Source: Rutstroemia sp. NJR-2017a BVV2
Taxonomy: Eukaryota; Ascomycota; Leotiomycetes; Helotiales; Rutstroemiaceae
Assembly: GCA_002946415.1 (NCBI GenBank)
Contig: NJPS01000032.1
Span: 1-64,000 of the forward strand
Direction of reading: 5' to 3'
Length of the DNA stretch: 64,000 nt
Positions 12,201-25,700 of the stretch are shown piece after piece. The position numbers and the translations under genes are program-made. The number at the start of each line of letters is the position of its first letter. Position 1 is the first letter of the stretch. Below the pieces are notes generated by a model. That model saw only the letters and a list, made by a program, of their open reading frames with translations. It made no database searches and was not told the DNA's origin.

Positions 12201-15200
12201 TTACTCATCCTCTCCGTCAGTGAAGTATTCGAACTCCCCTGGTAGCGTAGCTTCCTCCGCTCCCTCTTCATCTTCATCCACAGCAGTCAAAACACCTGCC
12301 GCTGCGGCAGCACCGGAGAGAGCACCTGCAGCCTCGCCCTGGGCATCAGCTTGACGACGCAGGTTGAAAGATTCATTTCGCATGTCTTCGAGAGTTGTTG
12401 GAGCTGCGGCCTTCTCAATAGAAGCCTTCTTGAGCTTCTCCTCAATCAAAACCTTCTCCTCCTCCGGCTGTGTGTCGATCATCAAGACAACACCTCCAGT
12501 GGGCTTCTTCACAGGCTTATAACGGCCTGCTGGGAAGCTGATATACTTCAGCTGAGCTGGAAGTACTCTTGACATGTTCTCAATTTCGTATCCGACCTTC
12601 TCCTTTTCGAATTTCTTCTTCAGGGTTTCAGCAGGGGAATCTTTCTCAGCTTCATCCTTCTTCTCGCCAGCCTTTTCTTCCTTATCCTTGGCGGACTCGT
12701 CAACGTCCATCTTATCATCAGCGGGAGCTGAAACCTTTGGAGTTGCAGGGGTTTGGTCAATATCCATGCTTTCTCTTCGTTGGGCGCGCTCCTTCTTTTG
12801 TGCTCTTCGTTTGGCTTGAGCTGTAGTTGAGAGAACAGCAGTGGCAATCAGAGTGGGGGCGTCTTCCGTCTTTACCTCTTGTTCTGGAGGATAGTCAAAT
12901 AGACTTGGTCGAGTAGCACTGTGGAACTTGAAACTTGGGATCTCAAGCTCATGATTCAACCCGATCATTGAGGTAGGTGTGAAGCTCAAAGACAGGAAAT
13001 GAGTGAAAGGGAACCAGTACCAGTATTGTGTGAAGACTGCCATGCCGACAATACCTGCCATATTCAGGTTACCAGTTTGAGTTTGGAGGCCGATTGTGCA
13101 GTTGCGGCCACCGGCATCGATTATACCCAAAGCAAGGGCGCAACCAAATTTAGTCATGGCATCTTCATGACGGTCTGCTACAATCTTCTTCAAAGTCTTT
13201 CTGATTTCTGCTACCTTGGGGTTCATGACCTCGTTTTGTTGCACCATGATCATTGCCAATGAGATTAAAGCGCCTTGTCGTACAAAGTCGGTAGGATCTT
13301 TCATCATTGGCTCGAGCAAATCAATGGCTTCGTCGAGACCAGTACCAGCACAAGAGATACCAAGAGCCATCGCAGCACCGTATCTTACGTGTGGGTTGTA
13401 AGATTCAGACAAAAGCTCGACCATTCGAGGCACACTTCCAGGTTTGCGGAATAAGATGAATCCCAAACTCATGACAGCAATACGGCGCACGTCATCATTG
13501 ACATCGCTGACAGCTACATGAAGCAACTTGCGCACTGCTTTGTTGCTTCCTGTGCCACAGTATGCCAAGGCCACGGTCATAATACCACCATAACGTAGAG
13601 TTGGATCAGGGTCATTGAGGAGTCCTTCGATTAATTCGTCGGCTCCTTCTTGTCGGCCATACATGATCAGGGCCATACCAATGGCAAGACCACGAACACT
13701 CTTCTCGTGTTGGGTGTCATGAGCGTATGTAATCATGTCTTCCAGCGCCTTAATGTTACCTGTTCCGAGCATGATGAGTCCCATGGCGAGACCAACAGCC
13801 TCACCGTTTAAGGCAGAATCGGCGTAGAGGACATTTCTCAAGTTTTCGTAGATTGTCTGATCACCAGTCGCCATACCAGCAATACCAAGGCCTAAAGCAC
13901 CACCATGCTGAATAACCTCTTCTTGTGCCTCATTGAACTGTTCCTTGAGGTAATCGAGGGCCTCAGCACCATGGTTGGCATAGATAAGACCATAAGCGTA
14001 AAGTGCACCACCTTGGCTGTAGATTGATCCACCGAGAGCTGCCCGTCTTGGCAAGTAAGGTTCAAGTAGCTTGCGACATTGAGATAGATTACCGCGGTGG
14101 ATAACACCAAGAGCAGCAGTAGCAGAGAATTTGGACCAATTGACTGCCTTGCCCAACCACTCCAGATTGTCTCGGAAGAACTTGTCGTTCGTCGTTCCCT
14201 GGTTCATGAAGGCATTGCAGAAGGTAACGGCAGTGTGGAAAATTGAGTTCCGACCCTCAAGACTGTCTCGGACCTTGTTGAGAATGCTCAGATCGGTGTG
14301 GTTGTTGCGGTAGAGGAATTCGAGGTTTAGTCTGATTGTTTCACTGCCATCGAGAATTTTTCGTATCGAATCGAAGATTTTGATATGTTCATCCGACACT
14401 TCGTCTGCGGATGCGCCAGCTCGGTCGTTTAGTTCTCCTAGTAGTTGGTCCGATTCGGTGGCTAGAGAAAAGCAATTAGTAATATTTTGGACAACAACAT
14501 AGACGTCACTCACGCTCTCTGTCCGCAGACTCAGCCGCAGGTGCTTCTGGTGCCTTGCTCGGTAAAGACTTAATGACCTTTGCAAGGAATTCCTGGGTTC
14601 CGTTGTCGTACAAATCGAATGCGATTTGATATGCGGTTGCTGTAGATGTCTGATCATTGTTGGCCTAGTTCTTGTCAGTGCCAATGCTCCGTTGTCCCAG
14701 AATGCCTGGTTGGTATGATCAGGCACTTACCACAAGTTTCTTCAGCATAGTTGACGCTTCCTCGTCCTGGTTCAAATAAACGACACATTTAGCGATCGAA
14801 AAGTAGTCCGGTGTTGGTATGTCATTCAGCAAATCCAAGATTAGTCGAAGAATCTCTGTTCGGAGCCCTCTTTCTTGCACAATGTCCATGCAAATGTCCA
14901 AGACATATTCCATCAGTTCCTCTGTGGGTCCGACGGTGCCTTCGGCTTGTTTTGACTTTGATTTCTTCTCGTCCTCACTGGCGCGCTTGATAACTCTTCG
15001 CAAAACTTCCAAGTTTCTGGCTTCAACTGCAATTCCTACAACCTGTCTGTACCTGCCTTCACGTAAGCAGCTCTCGAAAAGCCTCTCAATGACCTTCTGA
15101 AGCGCAATCTGGGTAGAGCGATCTGGAAGTGTAGTCGAGCTTGAACCCTTCCCTTCCACTACAGGCTGCTCCAACATGTTGTCGGTGGAGGCCCTCGACA

Positions 15201-15798
15201 GGAGCGATTTCGATGGCAGAGTAGATTGTGAGAAAGGTGTGGTTGGTGAAGTAAGTGCGGCGGCAGCGTTAGAATCCCCAGCACCGCTAGCAAAAGAGGT
15301 TGCGAGTGTTGGAAGAGCGCTGTCTTTCTTGGTCTCCTGCGGGGCAGCATGGTGCTGAGCAGATACGGTGATGTAGGTGTCGACGCACTTCGAGATGATC
15401 GTCTCCTCAAATTCGCCTTCTTTGTCGAGTTGGAAGAGGTCACCAGCTCCGAGAGCAAATGTCATGCTCTCATTGTACGCTTGCAGGTGATAGTAAACCT
15501 TTGCCAAGACCAAAGATGCTAGTTGTCGCTCTGGGAAAGATTCATCTTCGTAAAGTGCCTCACTGCGAGTGGCCAAATGGGTCAGTATACTGTTGGAGGG
15601 GAACGAAGGCTCTATCCACAAAAAGATCTGGGGTTGGCGGAAGCTGTGGAGCACTCACATCTGAGACACGGAGCCTGCAACTTCAGTCCATAGTGTGTCG
15701 ATGTCGTCGTTCAAGGTTTGAAGCGCAAAGACCTTGAGCTCTGGTTCCTCGTCGGCTAGGAAGCCCAGCACCCCAGAGGCTGAAGTCAAACCAGGCAT
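12201..15798 (-). CDS. RPN2: 26S proteasome regulatory subunit Rpn2 (PSMD1)
   Basis: Largest non-ATPase subunit of the proteasome 19S base; it scaffolds Rpn13 and the ubiquitin-receptor side of the particle in cytoplasm and nucleus. Four exons (15798-15659, 15562-14731, 14664-14514, 14461-12201) give 1127 residues. The start is the Met of MPGLTSASGVLGFL; an upstream in-frame Met at 15849 is less likely because Rpn2 proteins begin close to this motif. The N-terminal helical region (IEALYEDESFPERQLASL) is followed by a central toroid of PC repeats with recurring Gly-Ala motifs (GGALYAYGLIYANHG, GGALGLGIAGMATG, VRGLAIGMALI). A C-terminal acidic/Lys-rich low-complexity linker precedes the conserved LPAQLKYISFPAGRYKPV block. 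Between about residues 110 and 200 there is a Ser/Ala/Thr-rich insertion absent from budding yeast Rpn2. Confidence 0.97.
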
Positions 15799-17143
15799 TG
15801 GTAGGACGGAATTGTTAGATGGAAAATGGAAATGAAATATGGTGGTCAACCTTCGATAGGCAGTTCCTGATTCGAAAGAAGTGGAAGGATTGATGAATTA
15901 TCTTTGTACTCGAGTACTGCTTAGATGGCTACAAAGTTACGAGCACGAGTGTCTCCAACACCACCAGGCATACTTTTGGCACGTCAACAGCTTGAAGCAC
16001 GCTAGTATGGTTTAGGAAAGCGGAAAGCGGAAGGCGGAAAGCTTCGAGCTCTGAGTGGCTGCAAGGCTGGTGTCCTTACAGTCCAGGCTTCAATAAATTT
16101 AATCCAAGCTCCAATTAATTCTGTGATCCAAATTCACAAATGGGAAGTCCGACGGGGAAGATGATGTGAAGGTATATGAACAGGTGAACTAGATTTATCT
16201 ATATATATAGTATATATAGTATATAATACCACATGAGGATATACTTCTTATAAGATCCTCCTCGCACGTCCGCCGCACCTCAGACTTTGCACTGTACTCC
16301 GTACACCGGTTCTCTCTATGCGTTCATTTTCTGCTCTCCCCGGTCTTCTCCTCTTCCTCCTCCACCACTCCATGCCAGATTCCAACAGTCTGTACCAGAA
16401 AAGGGAAAAGCACCACACTCTGCGCTGCGGCTCATCGACTTGGGAAAGGGTGAACGGGTACCTACTGCCTACTAGGTCGTAGCTATAGTAGCTAAGGGAA
16501 GCCTCAACGTGCAAACCCAGACGTGCCAGAGTCCTTCCTACTTCCACACCTATCCCTAGATCCCTAGAAACCGCACGGGATGGTACTTGGTACATTTCCC
16601 AGACGAGCCAGACTCCCAGAACAACTCCCAATTATCATATTTTTAACCAACTTATCAAAAAAATATAACTTATATCTGTTATACATTTCCTCCTCCCCTT
16701 TACCACATCAACAATCTCAATCTCAATCTCGTCACGAAATCTTCAATGTATCTCTAGAGTGACTGCCAATTACTGATATTTCCTTTATGAAAATCTACAT
16801 CTGCGAGATATTCAATTACCTTCGTTGATCTCGACTTCGTTATTGTTTGTGTAATTCCTAAACCTTTTTTTCTCTCCAACACTTTCTTTGTCCGCATGCG
16901 TTTGCGCGTTTGCGCCAACCCCAATATCCCATTACTTCGAAGGCCAGATCTATCGAGCTGTACCACCGAATCCTGTATTATCATCAAATGAACGCCATAC
17001 GAAAGATTACAAAGAGACATTGAGAATTGTAGTGTGCGCGGAGGCCTGGACAGAAGAAGAGTGTACATCCTCACGAGTGGTACTGAGAGAGAACAACGAG
17101 CCGAGTCGCAAACCCCCAACCACAACCAGCAACCCGCCTGACA
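15799..17143. other. Divergent promoter region Rpn2 / Cet1, with AT-dinucleotide tract
   Basis: About 1.3 kb shared 5' region between two housekeeping genes transcribed away from each other. It contains a near-pure TA/TATAG tract at about 16196-16228 and pyrimidine-rich stretches upstream of 17144, as is common before fungal transcription start sites. No coding region is supported. Confidence 0.6.
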
Positions 17144-17770
17144 ATGGACCTTCGTTCAATCATCAATACAGAAGCTGGCGAAGCTGCTCGATCGAAGCAA
17201 AATGCGCCAACACCAGTAACCCCAATTCAAACAGTACCTCCACCGGGCCAGCCCTTCAGAAATTATAGCCATTCGTCGCAAGCCTCGCCAGGTCCGGGCA
17301 AACATGGCTCACAATCACAGGAGTACGGTTCACAAAATGGTGGGCCTTATGCATCACCTACTACGTATCAAGGAACTCATCTAGGTCGACCGCCTCCTCC
17401 TACGCCAATACAAGCTCCTCCGCCGACTGACCTCCGTTCTCCAGCTGGTTCTTATTCCGCTGCCTCACCCTACAGACATACCCCTGCCTCATCCATAAGT
17501 GCTGCCGGCGGACAATATCCATTTCCGCAAAATCATCAAAATCCTCAAAGCCCTGCTCAACATCAACATTACCCCCCAACTTTCCAGCAAAGAGAAAGCT
17601 TTTCACATCCTAACCCTCCTCCGCATCTGCAACATCATAATTCTCAGGTTCAAGCGTCGCCGGCTCCACAGACGCCCCCAATTGGCATTCCAGGGGCACC
17701 CCATCCTTATCTTCAACATCAAAGATCTCAATCTTCACTTTCGAATTCTACACCTAATTCGGCGCACAGT

Positions 17771-17802
<32 letters not shown>

Positions 17803-19669
17803 ATACCATAATCAGCAATTCACTCAAGAGAGTCCGGTCGCCACGCACCCGTATCCACCAAATCAAATTCCTGTTCAGCATCAGCGGCACCAGTCTTTAC
17901 AATCTCAACCTGGCACTCCTCTCGGTCCTCCATTGCAGACCCAGAGACAGTCTTCTGGTGGGTTTGTACAGCCTACCAGTCCGTATCAGCACCGCGCAGT
18001 TTCCGCTAGTCCTTTTACACTCTATAATCAGACATCTCCGGCCCCTCCACCCGCTTCGATCCCACCTCGAAATCCGACCACTCCGCGAAGCGCCTACGAC
18101 TCTCATAGAACATCGACAAGCTCTACTCAGCAAAGATCAATAAGCGAGCGAGAAAGAAGTCTTAGTGTCAGTCCCAAGACGCGTCTTCCCAGTCAGACGA
18201 GAATGAACTCGGTGGTTCAGTTACTGCCTGAAGAATACAACAATCCGGCAAAGCGGAAGATGGAAGACCGGGAAATGTCAGTTGAGGCACCACGGCAACA
18301 TAATCACTATGAGGTCAAAACTGAGGTTAACGGCGAGCATCAAATTAGTCCTGTCCCGGCTCCTTCGCCTCAACAGCGGCCTAGAAAGAGAATACGCTAT
18401 ACCGAACCACCTATCTGGGCCCAAAGTGCTAAGGGAATGAAAAACTTAGGTCGCAAGCTTAACGGAAAACAACAAATGAATGACACTCCTACACCACCAC
18501 CAGCGGCATTAATAAAGCAGGAAATCAATGGGCTCAGACAAGCGTCACCAGCAGTGGCCCGAGTTGCTCCGCCAGATGACGTCTCGTGGGATGGGCCTCT
18601 GGGGCCATGGGAACCAAGTATAACTGGGAGGAAGCCATTCGATGAGATTCCTAAGATTGTGGCGGACTGGTTGTATGTGCACGTTGCTTCTCGCTCCGAC
18701 GTGGGCGAGTTGGCCAGCCGAGGTGTAGAGATTGAGATCGAGGCGAAGCTGGGTCAGCTTATCAGCAAAGACACAGGCATGAGAGTTCAGCTACCCATAA
18801 AGACGGAAACGGTGCTTACAGAGAACTCCTTGCTCACTTTCCGAAGCTCAATGACTGAAGTACGTTTATAGTCACCTCTTCTTACTGATTCATTCTAACC
18901 ACATGCTCTAGTATCAACACAAAGTCCTAAACGACTACCTTAATGCCCGTCTTACAGATACTCATCCCGGAAACCCAAGTGCACCAAAGAAACGTCTAAA
19001 GATCGACTATCTTCATCGACGCGAAAAGGATAAATTCTATGAACTCCCATCGTCCGCGCACACCACCCTCCCTCCTGCTCTCCGCTCCATCCTGAACCCT
19101 CGCCATTCCGTCAAAGTTCGCGTTACACATGATCAGAAGACCAATCAAATCCTCGCCAAGATTATCAAAGCCAGAGTGCGAGATCTGGATATCCATTTCC
19201 CCGGCTATCCCCTCGATTGTCGCATAAGCATTAATCTGGAAATGAGATATGATGGCGATGTGGATGATCTTATTGCTGGGAGTGATGGCCCACCGAGACC
19301 TGATCGCAACAAAGATCGTTTGAGTTATACACATTCGCATTACCAGGTCGATTTGACGCAGGTTACGCAGTCAATTGTGGCTAATGTATGTTTCCCTCTT
19401 CTATTCCTCTCCCTTCTCCTTTCTGTCTCCATCTTCCCCTACCTCAATACACATCATACAAGCCAGCCAACTAACCCATCCCAACCACACAGGGCGTAAC
19501 CCGCACCGAAAAAGAACACGAACTTGAAATCGAAATCTCAACAGCTGCACTGACAGATCAGGCCGGGAAAGCTTCTAGGGGTGAACCAAACGACTATCTC
19601 AAGTTGGTCGAGGGACTGATCGATAATGTGCGTGTGGTGGCAAGGGCTGTGCCGCAGCCAAATCCTTGA
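17144..19669 (+). CDS. CET1: mRNA capping enzyme beta subunit (polynucleotide 5'-triphosphatase)
   Basis: Removes the gamma-phosphate from nascent pre-mRNA 5' ends, the first step of cap formation in the nucleus. It is a metal-dependent tunnel-fold enzyme of the fungal Cet1/Pct1 type. Exons 17144-18859, 18912-19385 and 19493-19669 give 788 residues. The catalytic domain occupies the last ~300 residues: the glutamate strand VEIEIEAKLGQL (about 526-537), a basic KVRVTHDQKT strand, RDLDIHFPGYPLDCRISINLE, DRLSYTH, and the final glutamate strand EHELEIEIST. The two Glu-x-Glu strands that bind metal are both intact. The N-terminal ~480 residues are disordered, rich in Pro, Ser, Gln and His, with a run of about 11 glutamines encoded by CAG/CAA at 17770-17803. 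A basic RPRKRIRYTEPPIWA segment precedes the fold and may be the guanylyltransferase-binding element, by analogy with yeast. Confidence 0.93.
17770..17803 (+). repeat. CAG/CAA microsatellite encoding polyglutamine
   Basis: A run of CAG and CAA codons inside the disordered N-terminus of the Cet1-like gene encodes about 11 consecutive glutamines. It is expected to vary in length between strains. Confidence 0.85.
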
Positions 19670-20842
19670 TCCCCTTTTAAGATTCGGTTGAAGCTTAAGG
19701 TGGGATCTGGATCTGGATCTGAGCGAAGCGCGTGGTATGAAGCTTCGATCCATATGTACCACTTATAACTCCTTCTCCTTCTACTTCTACTTCTACCTTT
19801 TACTTTTTAATGGATACCTTGCGTATGTTGCAGATATCGTGGCGGTTGGTTTGTTATCGTAAAAACGAAAAATTCATGGATCTGGGAAAGCAAAATGGGA
19901 GATGGGAAATTATTGGAGTTTAGGGAGGGGAGGATGAGGTGGAAGCTTGGATTGCTTTTTTGCCTCTGTGTGTGTTTGTATGTGTGCTTAGCTTAAAGGA
20001 GGGGGGGATGTGTATTATTTTGATGAGTGAGGGTGGAGGTGGGAGGAGAGGGAATGATACGAGACGGGATGGTATGAGATGAGGGTGATGAGTACGATGC
20101 TATATGATAAGAAAGGATAGGATGGGGATATGATAGGATACGACAGCACAGGATACGATAGGGACACGATATGATGTCAGGAGAGGAGAAACAAATAACG
20201 AGCAGGACGGGAGAGAAAGGGAAAGAGAAAGCAGAAGAGGAAGAGGAAGAGAAACAGGACGGTGTTATGCAACACACATTAAGAAACCCAAAAAGAAACA
20301 TGAAAAAATCATCATTTCCCTCTCCCTCTTTCTCTCTTTCTGTATATGAATTCTGTTTATGTACATATATTTATTTGTATGTGAGATGATAATGGGAGTT
20401 AACATCAAAATGTAAATCAGAACAAGGGTAGTTGATATCACACCTCACAACTTACCCAGTACTTATTTTCCTCCCGCAATCCAATCAACCTGTATCTTCC
20501 ATATAAGCATTTTCCAATTTTGTTTCTTTTTATTTCCTGTGATAATAATACTACTAATACTAATAATAATCTAACTGAATTTTTGTTGTGCACAAATACT
20601 GTATGTAAAACCACACGCAAGCTAATTGAATGCTTAGAGACCAAAGCAGGAAGCCCCGAACCCCTCAGCCAAATGCAAGCCCATCCAGATCCCATCTCCC
20701 CTTAAGTTACCCAGGTATCATAAAATCATCCTATGCCACCCTACCCTATCCAGTCCTATCCGATCCTATCCCGTCTAAACGACTATCCCTACTACACGCC
20801 ATTCTCTCGAAAGTAACTTAACCTCCTTCCTCACCTTCACCG
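19670..20842. other. Intergenic region between convergent genes, GGATA/TATCC-rich
   Basis: About 1.2 kb between the 3' ends of the Cet1-like gene and the Zn2Cys6 factor gene. From about 20050 to 20180 it is purine-rich with repeated GGATA, GATACGA and GATAGGA words. Around 20725-20780 the complementary words TATCC and TCCTATCC dominate. No coding region is supported. Confidence 0.6.
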
Positions 20843-22732
20843 TCACCACGTAACAATAGTATCCTTCATCTTCACCCCGCCATCCAGCCCATTCCCCTGC
20901 GCGCAAAAGATATGCGCCCGTCTCTGCTCAAGCATCACATTCAACCCCATCAACCGCGCCCTCCTCTCCATCGGCACCAACCCTTCTTTATCCCTCCACG
21001 GCTCCTCCAGCTCCCTCACCCACTTGCAGATAAAGCCCGTAGTATAGCTATCCCAGATGCCCTCTCTGTACTGCTTATCCACAAACAGCATCGCGATGGC
21101 CTGGTCCCTGAGAATCTTATTCCGGCAATGAACACCGACTTCGAACAGCGGCATCAGGATCCCCAGGTTGGTGTGGTACCCGGACGGAAGCGCGGTGAAG
21201 TACGGTCGCACCAGCGTGCAGCAGGTGACGATGGTTTGGAAAAGTGGGTACAGGTAATCGTACTCGATTTCGTCGGCGAAGAAGGAGCCGCGCATGCGGA
21301 TCGTGTTGGCGGCGACGTGGGCGCGGAGAGAGGCGGCGACGAGGAATTCTTCGGTGTGGTGTGGCGCGGTCATGCATTTTTTGAGGATGGCATCGGATGC
21401 TTCTTCAAAGTGGGCGATTTCGGCGAGGTAGATGTCGCGCTCTGCGAGGATCTCGGCGGGAAAGCATGTGCTTCCATCGGCTGTTCCCCATGGGGTGTTG
21501 TTTTGCCGGAAGTTGGCCCCGTTGTCCCATTCTGTTGGGGAGAAAGCTCTGCCATCGTTGTGAGGTTCCGGTATTAGGATAGATTTTCTAGCTATATCAA
21601 TAAAGTGCAGATTTCGTCTCATAATCAACTGCCAGCATTGGTAGCATGAGGCAAGGTCCTCAAAGACAACTGGCATCGATTGCTTGAGTTGGCAGTTGAG
21701 ACCCTCTTTGATAGTTATGTGATATGATGCGGGTCGTACATCGATGAAATATAAGACCTGAAGGTCTAGTTCGGTAAGAGCTCGACTAAGGTCGGCATCA
21801 AGAGAAATGCTATCTGACCACTGTGCCGGCGTCAAAGGTTTACCAAAGGCTTCGTAGCAATCAAGTAACATGTTGACTCCATTGGCTGCATGGAGGGAGG
21901 CTGATGCCTGATGACCTTGCATGCTTTCAATGCAGAACACCAAAATACATGCGATTAGAGCCGTTCTCGGACACCGACGCGCACCTTTCTCGATTGCTGT
22001 ATTTATACCACGAAGACTTTTCCCATATTGTTTAAGGGCGTATTGGTAGTGTTCTTTGGACTCTGGCGAGCGCCCTTCCGCTAATTCTTTGCGAGCCTTG
22101 CTAAGGGCCCCTATCGCTACCAGGCCATTCGCAATATACTCCTCCATCTCGCCCACTTGGGGGATGATTTTGCTCCATACCGAGCTAGGTAGAGGCCCAG
22201 TTATATTCGCCGCAACATCTTCGCAAAAATATCGAAAGTACCGCCCTGCATGCTCGTCTAAGAATCGCGGTCCTGATGATATCTCGAATATTGCCGGCTG
22301 TAGAAACTCGAGTGTAGACCCCTTAGGTAATATTGGTATAATTGATCGCGATTTTGGTTTTGTTTTTTGCTGAGGCTTTGGGTAGCCACTGCAGACTATT
22401 CCGAACTTTAGGCAGCGCACGCATCCTGGCTTTGCCTCGTCGCATTTGATTCTCCTAGTTCTTTGGATACTATTAGCACTGCTGGATTGAGCAGAAGCGC
22501 ATGAGCACACGAGCACTCACTTGCAATTGTGACATCCCGTTTTGACCTTAGGGAGTCGAGCACGAAACTTTATCTGCTTAGTCTGTGCCGGTCTGGCTCT
22601 ATCGATCGCGCAAGCTCTCCTGTATGGCAATAACTGGGTATTACTGCTGCATTCGGTTTCTGGAGTTTCTGAAGTTTCTGGAGGAGAGGCTATCAGTAAT
22701 GGTTGCCCTCTGTTGCTCGTATCCGTAGTCAT
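20843..22732 (-). CDS. Zn2Cys6 fungal-type transcription factor
   Basis: A nuclear sequence-specific regulator. Two exons (22732-22521 and 22460-20843) give 609 residues. The 60-nt intron splits the zinc cluster. Using a GTGAGT donor, a GCTAAT branch and the acceptor CCAAAG restores the perfect pattern Cys-x2-Cys-x6-Cys ... Cys-x2-Cys-x6-Cys in CHNCKTRRIKCDE and CVRCLKFGIVC (about residues 67-93). The nearer TAG acceptor would lose two residues and spoil the spacing. A basic linker with KTKPKSR follows. The remaining ~500 residues are helical, with the look of a fungal transcription-factor regulatory domain (DUF3468-like group). Targets are unknown. It is 24 kb from the polyketide cluster and is not an obvious pathway regulator. 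Confidence 0.9.
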
Positions 22733-25700
22733 CTCTAGAGGGGGAAGTTGTAGTAAGAGAAGTCGTCATGGTGGAAAGAGCGATAGCTGGTAGCTGAGGG
22801 TAGAGCTTGCGATCCAGCAGCTAAAGATTTCACGCAGGAAGAGATGGATGTCGGAAGCAGACGAAAGGAAGAAGCCATGCCCTTACTATGGCATACCAGA
22901 CCATACCATGTCAACTTTTCGCTTTTGACTTTTTCGCTCTTCCCTATGAGATGAAGATGAAGGAGGATCAATAACTCTTCGACATCAACCTGATCCTAGC
23001 AATCCTAGAGCCCAGCGGGGACGAACCAATCAATCAAAGGGAAGTGGGGACCAGGTTCATTTCGCAGAAGAATGGGGTTCGAGATCAGCAAGGCCGGGCC
23101 GTGACTAGAGTGAGGTGAGTAAGGCGAGTAAGTGCGTGAGCATAGGCAGGAGTAGGAGAGAGAGCAAAAGGCTGGAGAGTACGAAGTAGGCTGGTTTCTC
23201 TGTTGCTCTGTTGCACTTCTCCCCAAACTCTAAGTTACAACGCGAGAAACACAAGAAATGAGAAGAAATGAGATGACGCAAGTCGATGTGAACTGATGTG
23301 AAAATGACTGACCCCTTCAGAGACTGAGTACACGAATATGCGTACTCTGTAGTTGTTGCCGTTACTGCACGGAGTCACGGGAGTAAGGTTGTAGTAGGAT
23401 TTGAGGCGAAGTTCAGTCTCCCGCTCCAGTCCTCCGTGGAGAAAGCAACATCTGCAGCCTGCAACCCTACCCGAAAGATCATGGGAACGGAACGTCTACC
23501 AGGTTGTCAGGTTGTCGGGTTGTCAGGTTGTCAGGATCCTGACAGCTTGATTATATAATCTGCAGAATGCCCACTGCCTTCTCCCTCCTTTCTCTTTGCT
23601 TTTCCCTTCACGCCCAATTCCCCTTCCCAGTCGTCATGCCAATTTTCCGTCTTCCGTCTTCCGACTTCCGTCTGCCCGTCCGTCTTGCTACCCGACCTAA
23701 TAACCCAGCCCGACCCGATAGGAAGATGTATTCCTATCAGTCTATTTCTTCTCGATGCCGTCAAACAAAAAAAGGAAACAAGAGACATTTCTAAAAAGCC
23801 AAGCAACCCTTCGGTCCACTTTAAATCTGCAAAGCGCCCGCTTGTGTCTCTTCTTCATTCTTCATAGTCTGAGAGCCAGCCCTTCCTCTGCCGCTTCCCC
23901 ACTTCTAGACCTCCCTACTGCTCATACTCCCCTTTTTCCTCCCAGTAACTGGTTTCTCGGGTCTTACCACAATCATGGGATAAGATCCAATAGATCGTTT
24001 TCCACTGATCTTCTTAACCCCAAGTCATTTCGATCATTTGGGGCTTTCGGAATACCTTCCCTAGTTAGTGCAATCGATGGGATAGGCCGATGTGCTCTGT
24101 GCTGTCGCATTGGAGAGCAAGCAGTTCGGCGATTATCCAGATGACATGTCTCTCCTTCCTGCATTGGCCTCCATGGCAAGGGGGGGGATCTCAGCACGTC
24201 TGATATCGCTCTTCCTTTCTAGTGAGACTTGACTAGCACTCGGATCCTATAGGGGCAGCAATATACCCAAGGCGATACATGGATTGTTGGCAAACATTCG
24301 CCTCATGGTGGAGGGTGCGCTAGTTGGTGCACCGGCTCATGGTCCAGCTTCACAAATTGGACATTCTGCATTTGGAGAGAATGATTGGGACGTCGAACTA
24401 TGCGTTTTCCAATGTTCAATTATACTCTGACGGCGTACTGAGCAAATTGGGAGTTTGGCTGACCGTGGCGGTTTATGAGTTAGTGCACCGATCAGCGTTG
24501 TGTTGAATTACTCAGTGCTTCGTCATGGCTCTTCGCCCTGACCTCAGCAGCCTTTCGAAATCTATGGCATGTCTCTATTTGAAGAGCAAAATCTGGGTAT
24601 TCACTAGGTGGCTCGATCAGAAGTACAACTCCTATTGTCATCTTCCGGACTACGTCGACTTCTAAGTTGCATGCATACGGTTACACAACAACGAGTGAAA
24701 CTTATATACCTTTTGAGTCACTGCAAACATGTATTCATACGAAGAGCCTGTTCGAAATAGAGTATAGAGTGCTCAAGTTTCGGATAATAATGATCACTTG
24801 ACGAAGTAGCTGTGTTAAACCTGAAACTAATGTATATCTTCAGCCGTTTAGCAATAGCTTGCTTTGGCTCTGGCCTTACCTGCCAATTTCCCGCACTTCT
24901 AGATAATCATATCTACAATGACATAACTATGTTACCGTCGTGGAACATATTCTCTGATCCAGCAAATGTCATCTCCCTGGCCCCGCCAGAGGAACTACGT
25001 CAATTGTAAGCACTCCATTCTATAAACTCTAGCTCGTGTTTACCATTGACCATGCGAATCAAGGCCAAGGTGAAACTGCGAAATGCAGGCTATCCGCAAC
25101 CTCTAAACATCACTTTGATTCTACCTACCAGGAGAGTCATATTTTCCCTCGGCAGCTCGAACTGGTCAAGCATGCATACATCCAAGAAGACGGTGCATGA
25201 TGCCCGGAGAAGTATTAATTCGGAGTCCGAAGCCCGGTTCCTTAAGCATGGGGCTTCCACCTATCTGTAGCGATTCCGCACAATTCACATGCTGTGGACG
25301 CCTTCCTCAAAGATTGCAAGATAGGATTTGGCAAGAATATGTGTTTCCATACCGAGGAAGGTAACCATCTCTGCGAAGAGAAATAGAAGGGACTGGGGTT
25401 TCGCTTCGAAAAGTCGCCCTCATACACTTTTCTAAATCGGCAAGGCCATGGCTAGAAGAGGCCTAGGAGTCTTGTGCATGTAGAGCTCAAGCAATATCCG
25501 GCGACAAGGAAATGCGAAGAAAAGATCCGCTTCACCCAGGGACTGACATGCTTGAGGTTGTTGTCAAAAACTCCCAATTCATATTCCAGATCAAAGAACC
25601 CACTCCCTCTCTCCCGAGGCGTGATGCTACTCGCAGCTTGCGTGATATTTTCATCAAATGTAGTCCAATTCACGATACTGATCGGGTCGAAGAATGCAGC

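Noticed and set aside
24812..25270. Two adjacent frames that could form a small spliced gene of 143 residues
   Set aside because: The gap between donor and acceptor is only 27 nt, too short for a fungal intron, and the product has no recognisable motif.
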